64,000 nucleotides of DNA from Trichococcus ilyis (GCF_900109135.1 NZ_FNYT01000001.1:186001-250000), one strand, 5' to 3'; numbered from the stretch's first letter, positions 18,739 to 29,780 are shown. Notes: a model not told the origin generated them from the letters alone. Made by a program: numbers and translations.

Positions 18739-18767
18739 TTGACAGCAACGCCGCTATTCGTTATCAT
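18739..18767 (+). promoter_or_regulatory. Sigma-A promoter of pyrR operon
   Basis: TTGACA (18739-18744), a 17-nt spacer, then TATCAT (18762-18767), just upstream of the PyrR-binding loop. It overlaps the stop codon of the preceding gene. Confidence 0.8.
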
Positions 18768-18786
18768 TACTGTAATATTGAAGGAA

Positions 18787-19449
<663 letters not shown>

Positions 19450-19462
19450 TAAAGATTGGTGA

Positions 19463-19495
19463 TTCTTTAACTGCGTCCCGAGAGACACAGAAGAA
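19463..19495 (+). promoter_or_regulatory. PyrR-binding loop between pyrR and pyrK
   Basis: GTCCCGAGAGAC (19474-19485) forms a GUC/GAC stem with hexaloop CCGAGA, fitting the pattern CNGNGA shared by the other pyr loops here. It is preceded by TTCTTTAA and followed by AAGAA, which pair as a lower stem as in the pyrR and pyrB leaders. A convincing intrinsic terminator after it is not obvious; only a T-run at 19523-19528 with a weak stem. Confidence 0.55.
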
Positions 19496-19568
19496 TTTGC
19501 TTTGAAGCTTGCTCCATCGCATTTTTTGAGATCACCTTATTTTGCCAAAATTAAGGAGGAAACTAATT

Positions 19569-21974
<2,406 letters not shown>

Positions 21975-21975
21975 C

Positions 21976-22608
21976 ATGACGATAGCAAAAGAAGTAGCAA
22001 AATCATTATTGGACATCAAAGCAGTGAGCCTGAACCCGCAGGACCCTTTCACCTGGGCATCCGGCATCAGAAGCCCGATCTACTGCGACAACCGCGTCAC
22101 CATGAGCTTCCCGGCCGTGCGCAAACAGATCGCCCAAGGCTTGGCTGATCTGATCAAAGCAAAATATCCCGACGTAGAAGTGATCGCCGGAACCGCGACT
22201 GCAGGCATCCCGCATGCAGCTTGGATCGCCGACATTTTGGACTTGCCGATGGTCTACATCCGCAGCAAAGCCAAAGACCACGGAACTGGCCGCAAGATCG
22301 AAGGCAAAATCAGCGAGGGCCAAAAAATGGTCGTCGTCGAAGACTTGATCTCCACAGGCGGCAGCGTCATCGAAGCTTCCAAAGCAGCAGAACTGGAAGG
22401 CGCTGACGTATTGGGCTGCGTCGCGATCTTCACTTACGAATTGTCTAAAGGAACGAAAAACTTCGCCGACGCGGGATTGGCAATCGATACGTTGTCCAAC
22501 TACAGCACCTTGCTGGAAGTTGCCCACGAAACGAACTACATCTCCGAAGAAGAATTGGAGCTTTTGAAAGACTGGAGCAAAGACCCGGAGAACTGGTTCA
22601 AAGGCTAA
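21976..22608 (+). CDS. pyrE: Orotate phosphoribosyltransferase PyrE
   Basis: 210 aa; makes OMP from orotate and PRPP. PRPP motif [22 protein letters not shown] lies near residues 115-136, and the orotate-binding loop is [16 protein letters not shown] near the N-terminus. The start is ATG at 21976 (MTIAKEV), one base after the pyrF stop. The operon order pyrR-K-D-F-E lacks carAB, pyrP, pyrB and pyrC; B and C lie 7 kb downstream. Confidence 0.95.
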   Translation: MTIAKEVAKSLLDIKAVSLNPQDPFTWASGIRSPIYCDNRVTMSFPAVRKQIAQGLADLIKAKYPDVEVIAGTATAGIPHAAWIADILDLPMVYIRSKAKDHGTGRKIEGKISEGQKMVVVEDLISTGGSVIEASKAAELEGADVLGCVAIFTYELSKGTKNFADAGLAIDTLSNYSTLLEVAHETNYISEEELELLKDWSKDPENWFKG

Positions 22609-22661
22609 GTCCTTTCTTGCGGTTTTCGGACAAACTCCGAATCATCAAATAATGATTAACG

Positions 22662-22710
22662 AAAAAAGAAGGTACCGACTCGGTTGTAGAGAGTCGGTAC
22701 CTTCTTTTTT
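22662..22710. terminator. Bidirectional terminator between pyrE and rqcH
   Basis: A 20-bp stem with arms at 22662-22681 and 22691-22710, with A-run and T-run on either side, serves both converging genes. Confidence 0.93.
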
Positions 22711-22715
22711 GCGGT

Positions 22716-24419
22716 TCAGTCCGCTTTTAGCGCTTTGATCAGATCTTTGTCGGGGGTAACATAGACCGTCTTCTGGCCTTCGTAGATGACGAAGCCGGGT
22801 TTCGCTCCGTTCGGCTTGCGGATCTGTTTTACGGCCACATAATCGACCGGCACATTGGCGGAGTTCTGGAACTTGGAATAATAAGCCGCGATGTTGGCGG
22901 CTTCAAATACCGTTTCCTCGCTTGGGTTGTTGCTTTCGATGATGACATGAGAACCGGGGATATTTTTGGCATGAAGCCAGATATCCGTTTTTTTGGCGGT
23001 TTTCAAGGTCAACTGGTCGTTTTGGAGATTGTTTTTGCCGACCAGGATGCTCGTGCCATCCGCGGATCTGAACCGATGCGGCTTGCTGGTTTTTTTCTTC
23101 TTGTTCTTCAGCGATTGCTTGCGCTTCAGGTAACCCGATTCGCTCAACTCATCCTTGATTTCCTCCAAGTCCTGCGGGTCGGACAATTGGATCTGCGTTT
23201 CGATCGTTTCAAGGTATTCGTTTTCCGCATGCGTCTGTCTGATCTGCTCATTGACATGGTTCACGGCGGTCGTCAGCTTCTGGTACTTCGAAAAGTACTT
23301 CTGCGCATTCTGAGAAGGCGTCAGGGAAGGGTTCAAGCTGATGGCGACCGGTTTTTCATCGTCGTAGAAATTGTTCAGCACGACCTCCTGCTGGCCTTTT
23401 TCGAATTGATGCAGATAGGCGGTCAAAAGCTCGCCTTTGATCCGGAACACATCCGCTTTTTCGGTTTCCAACAAGGTTTGATCGAGTTTTTGCAGCTTCA
23501 ACTGGTTTTTCTTAAGTTCAGTGCTGACGATCTGCAGCAGGTCGGAAGCGACTTGATGGATGCGGTCGCGTGTTGCCTTTTCCGCATAATAGGCGTCCAA
23601 CAGTTGGCTGAGTGTCGCGAATGCTTGCTTATCGCCAGGCAGGCTTGTGTAAGGGAAGGGCGTAAAATGCTGTTTCCTTTCGCTTTCGTTCGTCAAGGTC
23701 GGCGACACCGATGCCACACGCTCTTTGAACAGCTGGATTGCCGCAGCCGGAGCAAGTCCATCATCGGCTGCGTAATGCGCGATTTCCTGGGCCGAATCGC
23801 TCCCGAGCCCCTGGAATGTTTGCTGCAGAGCGTTCCGCAACGGGACTTCGGGATCGAATTGGGCAACGAGTTTTTCGATTTCTGCCGGTTCAAGCGCAAA
23901 CAGATCCGAGCGATCCTGATGCGGCGGCAGCTGATAGGCTACGCCCGGATGCAAGGGCCTGAAGCTGTTCTGGTAAAAAGGCACGTGCTTCAAGCAATCG
24001 ATGATGATCCTTGATGCCTTATCGATCAAAAAGATGTTGCTGTGGCGACCCATCAGTTCGACGATCAGCTCCAACTGTTGCTGGTCGCCCAATTCATCGA
24101 AATTCCGGAAAGAGAAAATGACGATCCGATCATTGCCCAGTTGGCGGATCTCCTCGATGATCGCGCCTTCCAGTTTCTTTCGGAGCACCATGCAGAAGTT
24201 CGGAGCCGAGTCCGGATTGGACAAAGAATCCTCGATGACTTGCAGCCGCGCATACGAAGGATGCGCAGAAAGAAGCACGCGTTTATTTTTTCTGTTGGCG
24301 CGCACTGTTAAAATGATTTCGTGCTGAAAAGGCTGATGAACTTTACCGATCCTTCCGTTTTCCAACTCCCGGTTCAGTTCACTCACCATCGCACGTGTAA
24401 AAACACCATCAAAAGACAT
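22716..24419 (-). CDS. rqcH: RqcH / NFACT-domain ribosome quality control protein
   Basis: 567-aa homologue of Rqc2. It binds stalled large ribosomal subunits and recruits tRNA-Ala for C-terminal alanine tailing, which marks nascent chains for degradation. The NFACT-N domain starts MSFDGVFTRAMVSEL. The Asp-Arg pair needed for tailing is kept at residues 97-98 (LGNDRIV). A central coiled coil (about 280-430) is followed by the NFACT-R domain near 450-560 (RFRSADGTSILVGKNNLQNDQLT, DIWLHAKNIPGSHVII). Older annotations call this family fibronectin-binding protein FbpA. The start at 24419 follows AGGAGGTGCATCC. Confidence 0.93.
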   Translation of the reverse strand: MSFDGVFTRAMVSELNRELENGRIGKVHQPFQHEIILTVRANRKNKRVLLSAHPSYARLQVIEDSLSNPDSAPNFCMVLRKKLEGAIIEEIRQLGNDRIVIFSFRNFDELGDQQQLELIVELMGRHSNIFLIDKASRIIIDCLKHVPFYQNSFRPLHPGVAYQLPPHQDRSDLFALEPAEIEKLVAQFDPEVPLRNALQQTFQGLGSDSAQEIAHYAADDGLAPAAAIQLFKERVASVSPTLTNESERKQHFTPFPYTSLPGDKQAFATLSQLLDAYYAEKATRDRIHQVASDLLQIVSTELKKNQLKLQKLDQTLLETEKADVFRIKGELLTAYLHQFEKGQQEVVLNNFYDDEKPVAISLNPSLTPSQNAQKYFSKYQKLTTAVNHVNEQIRQTHAENEYLETIETQIQLSDPQDLEEIKDELSESGYLKRKQSLKNKKKKTSKPHRFRSADGTSILVGKNNLQNDQLTLKTAKKTDIWLHAKNIPGSHVIIESNNPSEETVFEAANIAAYYSKFQNSANVPVDYVAVKQIRKPNGAKPGFVIYEGQKTVYVTPDKDLIKALKAD

Positions 24420-24458
24420 GGATGCACCTCCTATGGGCATGTCTGAATATGCCTTAAC

Positions 24459-24464
24459 ATTATA
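24459..24464 (-). promoter_or_regulatory. Extended -10 promoter of rqcH
   Basis: On the minus strand the sequence reads TGTTATAAT, an extended -10 element, about 40 bases upstream of the rqcH start codon. No good -35 box is seen. Confidence 0.5.
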
Positions 24465-24850
24465 ACACAAATACCCAACCCGAAAAAACTTACGTTCAGA
24501 TGTTCGGGAAGCAAAATCGCGCTTGAAACAAAATACTGTTAGTTTTCCAAAGAAACAATAAATATAATGACATTTCGGTCCGTTTGTTTATTTTCTCGGA
24601 TTTTAATAAACACCTATGAACACTGTGTCCGATAACTCTCTTGTAAATCGTATCGAACTTATGGATAAAGTGTAAAAATAGTCCGATGAAATGCTTATAT
24701 ATAAGTATTGGTGATGTGTTCATCCCGGCTGTTCGAGAAACAAATCCAAAAGAAATCCGCTCGGTCAAGTACCGTCACAAGGAATCGATCCGGGACAGCG
24801 AGCAGACCGGCTTACGGATCCGGAAACAAAAAGTAAATAAATTAATATTT
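24465..24850. other. Gene-poor stretch upstream of the candidate ncRNA
   Basis: AT-rich sequence without a recognisable gene. An 81-codon open frame on the plus strand (24686-24931) has no convincing ribosome binding site, resembles no family known to me, and would run through the promoter at 24855-24883. I see no repeats or strong hairpins in this part. Confidence 0.5.
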
Positions 24851-24854
24851 AATG

Positions 24855-24883
24855 TTGCATTTGGAGCGGCGGTGACTTATACT
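24855..24883 (+). promoter_or_regulatory. Putative sigma-A promoter of a non-coding transcript
   Basis: TTGCAT (24855-24860), a 17-nt spacer, then TATACT (24878-24883). The -10 is strong and the -35 weak. No gene begins within 500 bases; instead a hairpin-rich stretch ending in a terminator follows. Confidence 0.45.
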
Positions 24884-24889
24884 AGGGAA

Positions 24890-25407
24890 GTAATCGAAAC
24901 GTGTAACCGATTTCACAGTTCGTTGCATTGAGGTTTTCCGAAAAACAGCGTTGCCTGACGGGCTCTCCCTAGTCAAGAGCAGTGTACATTGTGTGTTCGG
25001 ACTTCATGAAGGGACTATGCGGTTCGGCGACATGCTGTCGTGCAGAAAGAAAGATAGCGATAACGAATCAGAATCCATCGCGACAGCAAATCTCGGGGGC
25101 ATGTTGTTGTCGTCAATCTCCTCACTTTAGTGAAGAGAATTAGCCTTGGGGGGATGGAGTACGTAATGGATGAATCAACACACAGCTATGCAGGGTGATT
25201 TGCTCAGTTTGTCCTAAACTGTATCCGCAACTTATACTGCCATTATCCAATGGATATCCGTCTTGTTTTCTGCACACCGATTACACCTAACGCTATGGGG
25301 CAGCCATTTTGTAGTCCCGATAAAATGGATCTTCGGACCCGTTATCGGGAATCAATGGCATGACGAAAAAGCAAGGCACGGGAACCTCCTGTTGTTTTGC
25401 TTTTTTT
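24890..25407 (+). ncRNA. Candidate structured non-coding RNA, about 520 nt, unknown family
   Basis: Non-coding stretch between a putative promoter and an intrinsic terminator (25366-25407). Many local hairpins are visible: GCTCT/AGAGC (about 24961-24979), CGACA/TGTCG (about 25027-25040), and CTC-TCACT/AGTGA-GAG (about 25119-25138). A very stable stem TCCCGATAA (25315-25323) with TTATCGGGA (25342-25350) is capped by GGATC-TTCG-GACCC. It does not match RNase P, tmRNA, SRP, 6S or T-box signatures that I know. The size and isolated location recall large ornate RNAs such as ROOL or GOLLD, but I cannot confirm that. A 10-codon ORF (25166-25198, MDESTHSYAG) with GGAG upstream lies inside. Confidence 0.45.
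25366..25407 (+). terminator. Intrinsic terminator ending the candidate ncRNA
   Basis: AAAAAGCAA (25366-25374) pairs with TTGCTTTTT (25397-25405) around an inner stem with loop ACC, followed by a run of seven T. Confidence 0.8.
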
Positions 25408-25468
25408 GTTGATTCTGTAGCGGAGGGACGGGAATATGAGATTGCCTCATCTTTTTCTAATCCTACTC

Positions 25469-25497
25469 TTGACTTTATTTTTCGCATTGGTTACTAT
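25469..25497 (+). promoter_or_regulatory. Sigma-A promoter of the ABC importer leader
   Basis: TTGACT (25469-25474), a 17-nt spacer, then TACTAT (25492-25497). Transcription would start near 25504, leaving a leader of about 300 nt before the first ABC gene. Confidence 0.65.
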
Positions 25498-25528
25498 TGA
25501 ATTATCAATCATAAAGGGGCAATCATTC

Positions 25529-25591
25529 ATGGCAGCATTTACGCGCGTTTCCAAAGTGAATTTTTTCGATTGGCAAAGCCACGTGGAGTAG
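25529..25591 (+). CDS. Possible 20-codon leader peptide
   Basis: ATG at 25529 preceded by AAAGGGGC; the peptide reads MAAFTRVSKVNFFDWQSHVE and then TAG. It lies directly after the putative transcription start and before the switch-like hairpins, the position of an attenuation peptide. It holds one Trp codon and two adjacent Phe codons. Translation is unproven. Confidence 0.25.
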   Translation: MAAFTRVSKVNFFDWQSHVE

Positions 25592-25621
25592 GTTGTTCTT
25601 TGTGACGTATTGATTGTCCGT

Positions 25622-25761
25622 AGATACAGCCTCAGATGTAACATCTGAACAGTATCTATGTGGATTACTAAAGATATTTAAGCCGCCACATAGACAATAT
25701 CGGTCTGTGTGGCGTTTTCTGTATTCAGCCGCCATACTTGGTTCAGATGGCGGCTTTTTTT
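25622..25761 (+). promoter_or_regulatory. Riboswitch-like leader with tandem terminators before the ABC importer
   Basis: Hairpin 1 is AGATAC (25622-25627) with GTATCT (25652-25657), enclosing CAGATG-TAA-CATCTG. TCTATGTGG (25655-25663) can pair with CCACATAGA (25686-25694). That same segment is the 5' arm of a 12-bp hairpin with GTCTGTGTGGCG (25703-25714), followed by TTTTCT. A second, stronger terminator follows: AGCCGCCAT (25727-25735) with ATGGCGGCT (25747-25755), then seven T. AGCCGCCA is also present at 25681-25688 and could pair with the same 3' arm. Mutually exclusive pairings upstream of a terminator indicate a regulated leader. It matches no riboswitch class I can name. Confidence 0.6.
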
Positions 25762-25807
25762 ATCACTTTTTACAAAATAAGAAGCAGAAAAATTGGAGGA
25801 ATCAGCA

Positions 25808-26851
25808 ATGAAAAAATTATTCAGAGCACGCACAAGCATTTTGACCCTTATGGCAGCGACTGTACTGATGGCATGCGGCAATTCGGATGCCAACAACTCG
25901 GGCACCTCTTCGGACGGTTCCGCTGCCAGTTCGTCCGAAAGCATCAATCCCGATTTGCCTTACATCGGCATCATGCAATTGACGACCCACCCGGCGCTCG
26001 ATCAGATCGGGGAAGGCATCATCGATCAATTGGAGGAAGCTGGATACGTGGACGGTGAAACGGCAACAATCGATTTCCAGAATGCGCAGGGCGACCAGTC
26101 CAATATGCAGTCGATAGCGGAGCGGTTCGTTTCGAATGATGCGGATATCATGATCGGCATCGCTACCCCTGCCGCACAAGCATTGGCGAATGCATCCAGC
26201 GACATTCCGATCATCTTGGGAGCCATCACGGATCCCGTAGCCGCCAATCTGGTGGATTCAATGGAAAAACCGGGCGGCAACATCACCGGCGTCAGTGACA
26301 AGACTCCGGCCCGCGATCAGTTTGTTTTGATCCAGCAATTGCTTCCTGAAGCCGATACAATCGGTATCCTTTACTCATCGGCAGAGGACAACTCGATCAG
26401 CTCCGCCAAAGAGGCCGAAGAAATTGCCGCTTCATTAGGTTTGAAGACAGTCACAAAAACAGTCACATCCACGAATGACATCGCACAAGTCGCTGAAAGC
26501 CTGGCATCGGAAGTGGATGCCATCTATGTACCGACAGACAACACCATCGCAAGTGGTTTGGCGACACTCATCCCGGTTGCGGATGCCTACAATATCCCTG
26601 TGTTCCCTGCCGTGGACACAATGGTGGAAGAAGGCGGGTTGGCGACGATCGGGTTGAATCAATATGCGTTGGGCACACAAACCGGTGCTGTGGCTGCCGA
26701 TATCCTGGCAGGAGCAGACCCCGCTGCATACCCTGTGCAATACGCGACCGGGATCCAGTTGGTCGTCAATCAAGCGAAAGCCGACCAGTTGGGCATCAAG
26801 ATTCCCGATGACGTCGCAGAGAATGCCATCATTGTAGGAGAAGGAGAGTAG
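25808..26851 (+). CDS. ABC importer substrate-binding lipoprotein (PF04392 family)
   Basis: 347-aa lipoprotein with lipobox LMACG (Cys near residue 21) and a Ser/Ser-Asp linker. The periplasmic-binding fold starts PDLPYIGIMQLTTHPALDQIGEGI. Motifs such as MIGIATPAAQALAN, PIILGAITDPVAANLV and IYVPTDNTIASGL are typical of the ABC substrate-binding family that includes the TrpX tryptophan-binding protein of streptococci. The ligand is not certain from the sequence. ATG at 25808 follows TTGGAGGAA. It is the first gene of a three-gene importer behind a regulated leader. Confidence 0.9.
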   Translation: MKKLFRARTSILTLMAATVLMACGNSDANNSGTSSDGSAASSSESINPDLPYIGIMQLTTHPALDQIGEGIIDQLEEAGYVDGETATIDFQNAQGDQSNMQSIAERFVSNDADIMIGIATPAAQALANASSDIPIILGAITDPVAANLVDSMEKPGGNITGVSDKTPARDQFVLIQQLLPEADTIGILYSSAEDNSISSAKEAEEIAASLGLKTVTKTVTSTNDIAQVAESLASEVDAIYVPTDNTIASGLATLIPVADAYNIPVFPAVDTMVEEGGLATIGLNQYALGTQTGAVAADILAGADPAAYPVQYATGIQLVVNQAKADQLGIKIPDDVAENAIIVGEGE

Positions 26852-26857
26852 ATTTTA

Positions 26858-27754
26858 TTGAATATGATCATTTCCGCCGTCTCCCAAGGTTTGCTTTGGA
26901 GTATTCTGGCACTTGGTTTATTTGTAAGTTTCCGCATTTTGGATCTGGCCGACATGACAACCGAGGGCTCATTCCCCCTCGGTGCGGCTGTGGCCGTTCA
27001 AGCTATCACTTTAGGGGCCAATCCTTATCTTGCCATCATTTTTGCCATCATTGCCGGCAGCTCGGCTGGCCTGATTACTGGTTTCTTGATCACAAAATTG
27101 CAGATCCCCAGCCTTCTGGCAGGGATTTTGACGATGACCGGTCTCTATTCCATCAACCTGCGCGTGATGGGGAGGGCAAACATCAGTCTGTTGGGGAAAG
27201 ATACGATTTTTACTGTTTTCAAAAACATGAACCTTCCCCGACATTTCGACACGATAGCGCTGGGGTCGCTGGTAGTCGTCCTGATCATCGGACTGTACGT
27301 CATCTTTTTCAAAACGGAATTCGGTCAAGCAGTCATCGCGACCGGTGACAACGAAGCGATGGCCCGCTCATTGGGTATTTCCACAAACACGATGAAAATC
27401 GTCGGCTTGATGATTTCGAACGGTATCGTCGCTTTGGCCGGATCCATCATCGCCCAGGACAACGGCTATGCCGACATCAGCATGGGTATCGGAACGATCG
27501 TCATCGGTCTGGCTTCGATCATCATCGGTGAAGTTTTGTTCACGAATGTTTCTTTCAAAATTCGCTTGGTTTGCCTGATGCTGGGTTCGGTGCTGTACCG
27601 CCTGATCATGGTGATGGTATTGGAAGCAGGCATGAACCCGAATGACTTCAAGTTGATTTCGGCTGTATTGCTGACATTCTTCCTGGCGTTGCCGAAAATC
27701 AAGGAAACCTACTACATGTACTCATTGCGAAAGAAGGTGAAGCGAAATGACTAA
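26858..27754 (+). CDS. ABC importer permease (BPD_transp_2 family)
   Basis: 298-aa membrane protein with about eight hydrophobic segments and the family features RILDLADMTTEGSFPLGAAV and NGIVALAGSIIAQDNGYADISMGIGTIVIGLASIIIGE. It pairs with the preceding binding protein and the following ATPase (TrpXYZ-like arrangement). The TTG start sits 9 bases after AAGGAGAG; an ATG two codons later is the alternative. It overlaps the ATPase gene by 8 bases. Confidence 0.9.
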   Translation: MNMIISAVSQGLLWSILALGLFVSFRILDLADMTTEGSFPLGAAVAVQAITLGANPYLAIIFAIIAGSSAGLITGFLITKLQIPSLLAGILTMTGLYSINLRVMGRANISLLGKDTIFTVFKNMNLPRHFDTIALGSLVVVLIIGLYVIFFKTEFGQAVIATGDNEAMARSLGISTNTMKIVGLMISNGIVALAGSIIAQDNGYADISMGIGTIVIGLASIIIGEVLFTNVSFKIRLVCLMLGSVLYRLIMVMVLEAGMNPNDFKLISAVLLTFFLALPKIKETYYMYSLRKKVKRND

Positions 27755-28541
27755 TCAGGAAGCGATGTTGACGATGTCACATGTCTCCAAGACGTTCTAC
27801 CCTGGTTCACCCAATCAGGTCAACGCACTGCAGGACGTCAATCTGACGGTCAGGAAAGGCGATTTCATCACTTTGGTAGGCGGTAACGGAGCCGGCAAAT
27901 CAACTTTGTTGAATGCCATTTCCGGGAACTTCCTGCCTGACACGGGCGACATCATCGTGAACGGACAAGATGTCACATTCCTTAAAGAAGACAAACGCGC
28001 GCCTTACATCAGCCGGGTCTTCCAGGATCCAAAAATGGGCACTGCTCCGCGGATGACGGTGCAGGAAAATTTGTCATTGGCATACCGCAGGGGCCAAAAA
28101 CGGACGCTGCGCTTCGGGACTTCGCATGAAGAAAAAGTATTCTTCAAAGAGGAACTGAAAAAATTGGGCTTAGGCCTGGAAAACCGGATGGGGGCTGAAA
28201 TCGGGCTTTTGTCGGGCGGTCAGAGACAAGCCATCGCTTTGCTGATGGCAACGATGAAACGGCCGGACATCCTCCTGCTGGATGAGCATACGGCAGCTTT
28301 GGATCCGAAAACGGCCAAATTGGTGCTGGAATTGACGAACCAGCAAGTGATCGACAACAACCTGACCAGCATCATGATCACCCATAACCTGCAGGATGCG
28401 ATCCAGTACGGAAACCGCATGCTGGTGCTGCATCACGGTCAGATCATGAAGGACTATGACGAGGAAATGAAAAAATCATTGACGCCAGAAAAAATATTTG
28501 CCGAACTTCAGGAATTATCCATCCAAGACATGTTGGTCTGA
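27747..28541 (+). CDS. ABC importer ATPase
   Basis: 264-aa ATP-binding subunit. Walker A VGGNGAGKST lies near residue 48, the signature LSGGQRQA near 153, and Walker B ILLLDEHTAALD near 172, followed by the switch His in MITHNLQDA. It drives the importer with the two preceding genes, and its start overlaps the permease stop. Confidence 0.95.
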   Translation: MTNQEAMLTMSHVSKTFYPGSPNQVNALQDVNLTVRKGDFITLVGGNGAGKSTLLNAISGNFLPDTGDIIVNGQDVTFLKEDKRAPYISRVFQDPKMGTAPRMTVQENLSLAYRRGQKRTLRFGTSHEEKVFFKEELKKLGLGLENRMGAEIGLLSGGQRQAIALLMATMKRPDILLLDEHTAALDPKTAKLVLELTNQQVIDNNLTSIMITHNLQDAIQYGNRMLVLHHGQIMKDYDEEMKKSLTPEKIFAELQELSIQDMLV

Positions 28542-28558
28542 GAAAGGTAGTGATCTTT

Positions 28559-29413
28559 ATGTGGCAATCGGGAGATGCGATCGGCTTCATCAGCTGTTCG
28601 AACGGATTGACGAATAATGATCGCTCGCGGGAAATCGTTGCGGCGCTCAGCCGGAAACTCAAGGCTTGTTTTGGCCTTGAGACGGTCATGAGCGACGTCC
28701 TTTTCCTGAATGAAGTGACACAGCAAACCGAGGCCCCTGCATCCCGTGCGGGGGCTTTATTGTCGCTTTACTCCAATGCGAGCGTAAAAGCGATATTCGA
28801 CTTATCCGGCGGGGATTTGGCCAACGAAATATTGCCTTACCTCGATTTCGGACTCATTCAAAAAAATCCCAAACCCTACTTCGGCTACAGCGACAACAGC
28901 GTGATCGTGAATGCGATCCAAGCCAAAACCGGCATCCAGAATGTCCTCTATAACCCGAAAGTGCTCGTGAGCCGGGAGGAAGCTTTCCAGACACTGGCCC
29001 TCCGTGACTTATTCAACAGCAATGAAGCGGACTGGGCCGGGGTGTTCGAATTAGGCGGAAATCGTGCCGCTACGCAATCATCAGCTGTTTTTGCAGGCGG
29101 AAACCTGCGCTGCTTCCTGAAGCTGGCAGGGACCCCCTATTGGCCGGAATTGGAAAACAAAGTGCTGATCCTCGAATCGGCAGGCGGCAGATACGAAGCG
29201 ATGTCCAGCGGCTTGGCGCAGCTGGAACAGCTGGGTGCGTTCGACGAAATCAGCGGCCTGCTGATCGGGCAATTCACGCAGATTGAGAAAGATGGTAAAA
29301 GAGCGGCTTTCCTGGCTGTGTGCCGAGATTACGCCTCTCGGCACGGGTTCCCGGTATGGGAAACGGCCTTCATCGGACACGATGACCGTTCCAAACCGAT
29401 CCGCATCGGCTGA
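28559..29413 (+). CDS. S66-family LD-carboxypeptidase / MccF-like serine peptidase
   Basis: 284-aa serine peptidase of family S66 (muramoyl LD-carboxypeptidases, which recycle peptidoglycan, and MccF, which gives resistance to microcin C). The nucleophile is in YFGYSDNSVIVNAI near residue 110. The catalytic Glu is in LILESAGGRYEAM near 205 and the His near the C-terminus in GHDDRSKPI. The chosen start is ATG at 28559 with AAAGG 11 bases upstream; the GTG at 28550 is too close to that site. It lies 17 bases after the ABC ATPase and may be co-transcribed with it. The substrate is undecided. Confidence 0.88.
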   Translation: MWQSGDAIGFISCSNGLTNNDRSREIVAALSRKLKACFGLETVMSDVLFLNEVTQQTEAPASRAGALLSLYSNASVKAIFDLSGGDLANEILPYLDFGLIQKNPKPYFGYSDNSVIVNAIQAKTGIQNVLYNPKVLVSREEAFQTLALRDLFNSNEADWAGVFELGGNRAATQSSAVFAGGNLRCFLKLAGTPYWPELENKVLILESAGGRYEAMSSGLAQLEQLGAFDEISGLLIGQFTQIEKDGKRAAFLAVCRDYASRHGFPVWETAFIGHDDRSKPIRIG

Positions 29414-29473
29414 AGGAGCTGCGCCTTGCCCTGTGTGTTCTGGAGAAAAAACAGGGCATCCGCTTGGCCAGCA

Positions 29474-29502
29474 TTGACAAAAGCGCTTATGCGCGTTATT
29501 AT
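29474..29502 (+). promoter_or_regulatory. Sigma-A promoter of pyrBC
   Basis: TTGACA (29474-29479), a 17-nt spacer, then TATTAT (29497-29502). This is a near-consensus promoter about 30 bases before the first PyrR loop. Confidence 0.88.
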
Positions 29503-29521
29503 TTTAGCAACAGAATGAATT

Positions 29522-29624
29522 TCCTTTAACGAGAGTCCAGAGAGACTACTAAGGAGCATATCAGGCGTATTGCGCCTTCATCATGACTTTATGCCCATTG
29601 TCTCTTTGACCATGGGCTTTTTTT
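29522..29624 (+). promoter_or_regulatory. First PyrR attenuator upstream of pyrB
   Basis: PyrR loop AGTCCAGAGAGACT (29534-29547), with CCTTTAAC before and AAGG after. The terminator is GCCCAT (29593-29598) with ATGGGC (29612-29617), then TTTTTTTC. Confidence 0.88.
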
Positions 29625-29667
29625 CTGGAGATTTATCCTAACGCACAATTTCATAGCGAATGTGAGA

Positions 29668-29780
29668 CTTTAAGGGGGTCCTGTGAGGCCCGCAAGGTCA
29701 CTAGAAGGCCGCTCTGTATCCAAATCCGGGAGCGGCTGGCCTAGAACCTGAAGAGCTTACAAAATCTTCGGGTTCTTTTT
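29668..29780 (+). promoter_or_regulatory. Second PyrR attenuator upstream of pyrB
   Basis: GGTCCTGTGAGGCC (29677-29690) fits the loop pattern with hexaloop CUGUGA and is preceded by CTTTAAG. A GC-rich hairpin (GGCCGCT near 29707 with AGCGGCTGGCC near 29731) follows. The terminator is GAACCTGAAGA (29744-29754) with TCTTCGGGTTC (29765-29775), then TTTTT. Two complete attenuators therefore act in series before pyrB. Confidence 0.8.

Noticed and set aside
24686-24931. 81-codon plus-strand ORF upstream of the candidate ncRNA
   Set aside because: No ribosome binding site, no recognisable family, and it runs across the TATACT promoter.
24890-25407. Interpretation as a T-box, RNase P, tmRNA, SRP or 6S RNA
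   Set aside because: The T-box AGGGTGGNACCGCG element, the RNase P GAGGAAAGTCC core and the tmRNA ends with tag-peptide frame are all absent; 6S RNA would be much shorter.
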